Shown piece after piece: positions 63,308 to 64,000 of a stretch of DNA of 64,000 bases. Position numbers and translations under genes: made by a program. The notes beneath the pieces are model-generated. The model had not been told where the DNA came from. It saw only the letters and a program-made list of their open reading frames with translations, and searched no databases. Source of the stretch: Allodiplogaster sudhausi (Eukaryota; Nematoda; Chromadorea; Rhabditida; Diplogasteridae); the NCBI GenBank assembly GCA_945643635.1, contig CALZFC010000065.1:1826501-1890500 (forward strand), written 5' to 3'. How positions within the stretch are numbered: the first letter of the stretch is position 1; each line of letters opens with the position of its first letter.

Positions 63308-64000
63308 ATGCCATACATCTTTGTGACTGCTCAACGCTACTCAGGCAGCTTTATGAGGCTCCCTACTGTGTACGGCAAAAACTTAGACTTCGGCCTGTAT
63401 ACCGAGCTCGAGGTTTCTTCATCAACAAATAAACTTTCATTAATATTTGTATATAAATCATACATTGAACCTCTAAAAATTTTCATTCAACCAGTAGACG
63501 AAGTAACATTTTGCGTTTCTCTTTTAAATCGTAATTACCGTTGTTTCAAGCTGCATGACCCGAATTCTGATCCTCGTGACGGACTCACAACGGACCTCGA
63601 TGTGTGCGACATTTTCGATATTCTCGACAAGCGAGGCTATCAGGTAGACCTCTTTTCGGGATAAGCCATTAATCGTTATTAAACTCTTCTAGAGATGCAT
63701 ATTTCATTGTTCAATGTATGTTTCTTTTCTTAGGTTGTTGGGCAGACAACGGAGCCGGTAGGCGAGTATGGAGATGAGATTCGCATTTTCTGGACGCTTT
63801 GGAAGCAATACCAGGTTTCAGTTAATAAAGAAGATGATGTTTGTTTATTAAATTAATTAACGCTATTGATTTAGAAGGAGGAATCGCCAAGCAAAATGGA
63901 TAGCGAGATTATCGAGGTAAACTTATAGTAATAAAAATAGTCAAGCATTTTTATACAGGAGAATGAATTCATTCTTGCGTAAAATTACAATAATGTTATT
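63308..64000 (+). CDS. G8: GFRP-like gene, runs off the window
   Basis: Exons 63308-63412, 63551-63643, 63734-63814 and 63875-63916, phase 0, with intact donors. The protein so far: MPYIFVTAQRYSGSFMRLP..., LHDPNSDPRDGL...VCDIFDILDKRGYQ, VVGQTTEPVGEYGDEIRIFW and KEESPSKMDSEIIE. It is nearly identical to the left half of G7 but keeps Pro2 and the Asp before IFDIL (Tyr in G7). By analogy with G3 it should continue into a coiled coil and an MSP/SSP-like domain beyond the window; that part is not visible. This is the best preserved GFRP-MSP candidate of the 3' array. Confidence 0.72.

Overview
The window looks like nematode nuclear DNA. It is AT-rich with short introns that mostly end in a TTTCAG-like acceptor. 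It carries a domain resembling the nematode major sperm protein (MSP/SSP) family, a nematode-style C-type lectin/CUB gene, and many small secreted or membrane peptides of two to five exons. I cannot name the species.

The core is a tandemly amplified accessory locus. At least nine genes or fragments (called G1-G9 here) start with a small domain that I read as GTP cyclohydrolase I feedback regulatory protein (GFRP)-like. Its pattern is an N-terminal MPYIFVS, then FDILDKRGYQ, then VVGQT...WTLWK, on three phase-0 exons. The domain is joined to one of two C-terminal modules. One is an acidic linker plus a Gln-rich tail (G2, G4, G6; also a detached tail at 56.3-57.1 kb). The other is a coiled coil plus an MSP/SSP-like domain (G3, broken G7, and G8 at the window edge). 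G5 is the plainest GFRP-like gene. Two tiny gene families are interleaved: the MDKSSEKK family, with an internally duplicated GGAPYQI exon, and a 48-aa membrane peptide starting MGAFVIF. They are divergently arranged with TATA boxes. The block at about 37.5-43.7 kb is repeated at about 56.3-64.0 kb, and related genes lie in inverse orientation at about 7-14 kb.

Layout: 1-4.6 kb holds small secreted-protein genes, one with a duplicated terminal exon. 5.4-7.2 kb holds repeats, CT microsatellites and a 5S rRNA-like scrap. 7.2-14.4 kb holds G1, G2, G3 and MDKSSEKK copy A. 15-20.7 kb holds a decayed two-CTLD lectin gene with a 2.8-kb TTAA foldback transposon. 21.6-23.4 kb is G4. 25.8-26.5 kb is G5. 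29.3-31 kb holds a secreted-protein gene and Thr-rich/membrane exons. 31.1-33.9 kb holds decayed exons and a second TTAA foldback. 34.7-35.6 kb is G9, split by a hAT-like MITE. 36.4-39.0 kb is G6. 40.4-43.6 kb holds MDKSSEKK B, MGAFVIF and the 5' half of G7. 43.7-53.1 kb is a 9.36-kb LTR retrotransposon inserted into an intron of G7. 53.1-57.1 kb holds the rest of G7 and chimeric fragments. 58.5-64 kb holds MDKSSEKK D (with a third TTAA foldback at a splice site), MGAFVIF and G8.

The most unusual items are (i) the GFRP-like domain amplified and joined to MSP/SSP or Gln-rich modules, and (ii) a Ty3/gypsy-type element with a glycoprotein-like region between Gag and protease/RT, in one continuous frame punctuated by two UGA codons. 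Family assignments were made by eye from motifs; no database search was run.
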